DNA of 5,582 nt, taken from assembly GCF_002479325.1 (NCBI RefSeq), contig NZ_DLMO01000080.1, positions 4,085 to 9,666 on the forward strand, read 5' to 3'. Source of the DNA: Brevundimonas sp. UBA7534 (GTDB lineage Bacteria; Pseudomonadota; Alphaproteobacteria; Caulobacterales; Caulobacteraceae). Position 1 is the first letter of the stretch. Each line of letters starts with the position of its first letter. Below, in pieces: positions 4,779-5,582 of the stretch. The notes below the pieces were generated by a model. The model saw only the letters and a program-made list of their open reading frames with translations, made no database searches and had not been told where the DNA came from. The translations under genes and the position numbers were made by a program.

Positions 4779-5582
4779 TCAGTCGTCCCAGGGGTCGTAG
4801 ACCTCGACGGCCACCACGTCGCCGTCGAGGTCGAGGGCGCGGTGCGCCACGAGCACGGCGCCGGGCCGCAGCCACGGATCCTCGGTCGGCAGGGCCCGCA
4901 GCACGCGGTCCGCGTGGCCGGCGGCGGCGTCCTCGACCACCTCGAACAGCGTCGGCAGCACCGGCCGGTGCGTGCACACGACCAGGGGCCGGGAGCGGCC
5001 CATGAGCTCGGCCATCACCTTGCGGGTCTTCTTGGGCTTCTCCCGGGCCGTGGTCTCCGTGAAGGCGCCCTTGGTCTTCAGCGGCAGCCTGCTGGACTTC
5101 ACGAGCGGGGCCAGCGTCTCCACGCAGCGGCGCCACGGGGAGGAGACCAGCCGCTCCGGCCGCCAGGCCGCCACGAGGCCCTCGACGGCGAGCGCCTGCC
5201 GCCGGCCCGTCGCCGCCAGCGGACGCTCCTGCTCGGCGCGCGACCACGAGGAGCGGGGCTTGGCCTTGGCGTGGCGCAGCACCAGCAGCGGCACGGTCCG
5301 CAGGCGCCCCCGGGAGGCGGCACGCAGCAGCAGGTCGAGCGGTTCGCGATCCGAGTCGTTCGTCAGCAGCCGCCGGGCCTCGTCCGGCCCGACCCAGCGG
5401 ACCTCGTCCACCTCGTCGCCGTCGGGGCGGGCGCGCTGGCCGTCGACCTCGGCGGCCCAGTACCAGACCTCCTTGCTCCGACGGGCGCCCCGCTTGCCGG
5501 GCACCTCGTACTCGGTCACGCACAGCGGGATGCCCGGCCTCAGCTCGAGGCCGACCTCCTCGCGCAGCTCGCGCACCGCCGG
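4779..5582 (-). CDS. mutT1: MutT1-type Nudix hydrolase fused to a histidine phosphatase (5' end beyond window)
   Basis: The gene runs off the right edge, so its first residues are missing; 267 codons remain. The fragment opens inside the Nudix box, AVRELREEVGL, which holds the catalytic REXXEE glutamates, and the Nudix fold continues to about residue 80. The second domain is a SixA-like histidine phosphatase: LVLRHAKAK with the phospho-accepting His at about fragment residue 104, SSPWRRCVET at about 147-156, and the second active-site His in CTHRP at about 203-207. This two-domain order is that of mycobacterial MutT1, which hydrolyses 8-oxo-(d)GTP to the diphosphate and also cleaves diadenosine polyphosphates. 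The same activity is inferred here, not shown. The architecture is typical of Actinobacteria and is the main evidence that the right part of the window comes from that phylum. No GTG at the apparent open-frame start (5574-5576) should be taken as the real start, since it lies within the Nudix box. Confidence 0.9.
   Translation of the reverse strand, partial: PAVRELREEVGLELRPGIPLCVTEYEVPGKRGARRSKEVWYWAAEVDGQRARPDGDEVDEVRWVGPDEARRLLTNDSDREPLDLLLRAASRGRLRTVPLLVLRHAKAKPRSSWSRAEQERPLAATGRRQALAVEGLVAAWRPERLVSSPWRRCVETLAPLVKSSRLPLKTKGAFTETTAREKPKKTRKVMAELMGRSRPLVVCTHRPVLPTLFEVVEDAAAGHADRVLRALPTEDPWLRPGAVLVAHRALDLDGDVVAVEVYDPWDD

Noticed and set aside
4735..5523. 262-codon minus-strand open frame overlapping mutT1 in another frame
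   Set aside because: Its translation is Arg/Ala/Gly-rich and matches no fold, whereas the overlapping frame has clear Nudix and histidine-phosphatase motifs.

Overview
This 5.6 kb, very GC-rich window carries eight protein-coding genes packed with almost no intergenic space. Only mrp is on the plus strand; everything else reads right to left. The left two thirds (about 1-3690) looks alphaproteobacterial, most likely Caulobacterales such as Brevundimonas or Caulobacter. This rests on protein style (MiaA, Mrp, DHFR, MazG-like) and codon use. The right third (about 3760-5582) looks actinobacterial, Micrococcaceae-like: a MutT1-type Nudix plus histidine-phosphatase protein, a COG2388 acetyltransferase, and the N-terminal two thirds of a thymidylate synthase with almost only G/C-ending codons. 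These lineage calls come from memory of the families, not from a search.

Left to right the layout is: the 5' end of miaA (minus, cut by the window edge); mrp, an Fe-S carrier ATPase (plus), divergent from miaA; then a tight minus-strand series ending in a YbjQ-family gene whose stop codon overlaps the mrp stop. In transcription order that series is thyA, a secreted alpha/beta hydrolase, a MazG-like pyrophosphohydrolase, folA, then the ybjQ-like gene. The gaps are 26, 7, -4 and 9 bases, so it reads as an operon. Upstream of thyA, still on the minus strand, come the GNAT gene and the C-terminal part plus most of the Nudix domain of mutT1, which runs off the right edge.

The thyA-folA pair is a coherent dTMP/folate unit: ThyA makes dTMP and oxidises methylene-THF to DHF, and DHFR recycles DHF to THF. 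The MazG-like protein probably trims unwanted nucleoside triphosphates. The hydrolase and YbjQ-like protein have no obvious place in this pathway.

The most notable feature is that thyA itself looks chimeric. It is one intact 272-codon frame with all key residues, but codon use and protein style change abruptly near codons 167-189, exactly where the flanking genes change lineage. The simplest reading is a chimeric contig joined through a conserved thyA segment. In-vivo recombination between distantly related thyA genes is the rarer alternative. I see no tRNA, rRNA, CRISPR array, insertion sequence, phage gene or convincing defence system. No gene-free stretch exceeds about 90 bases.
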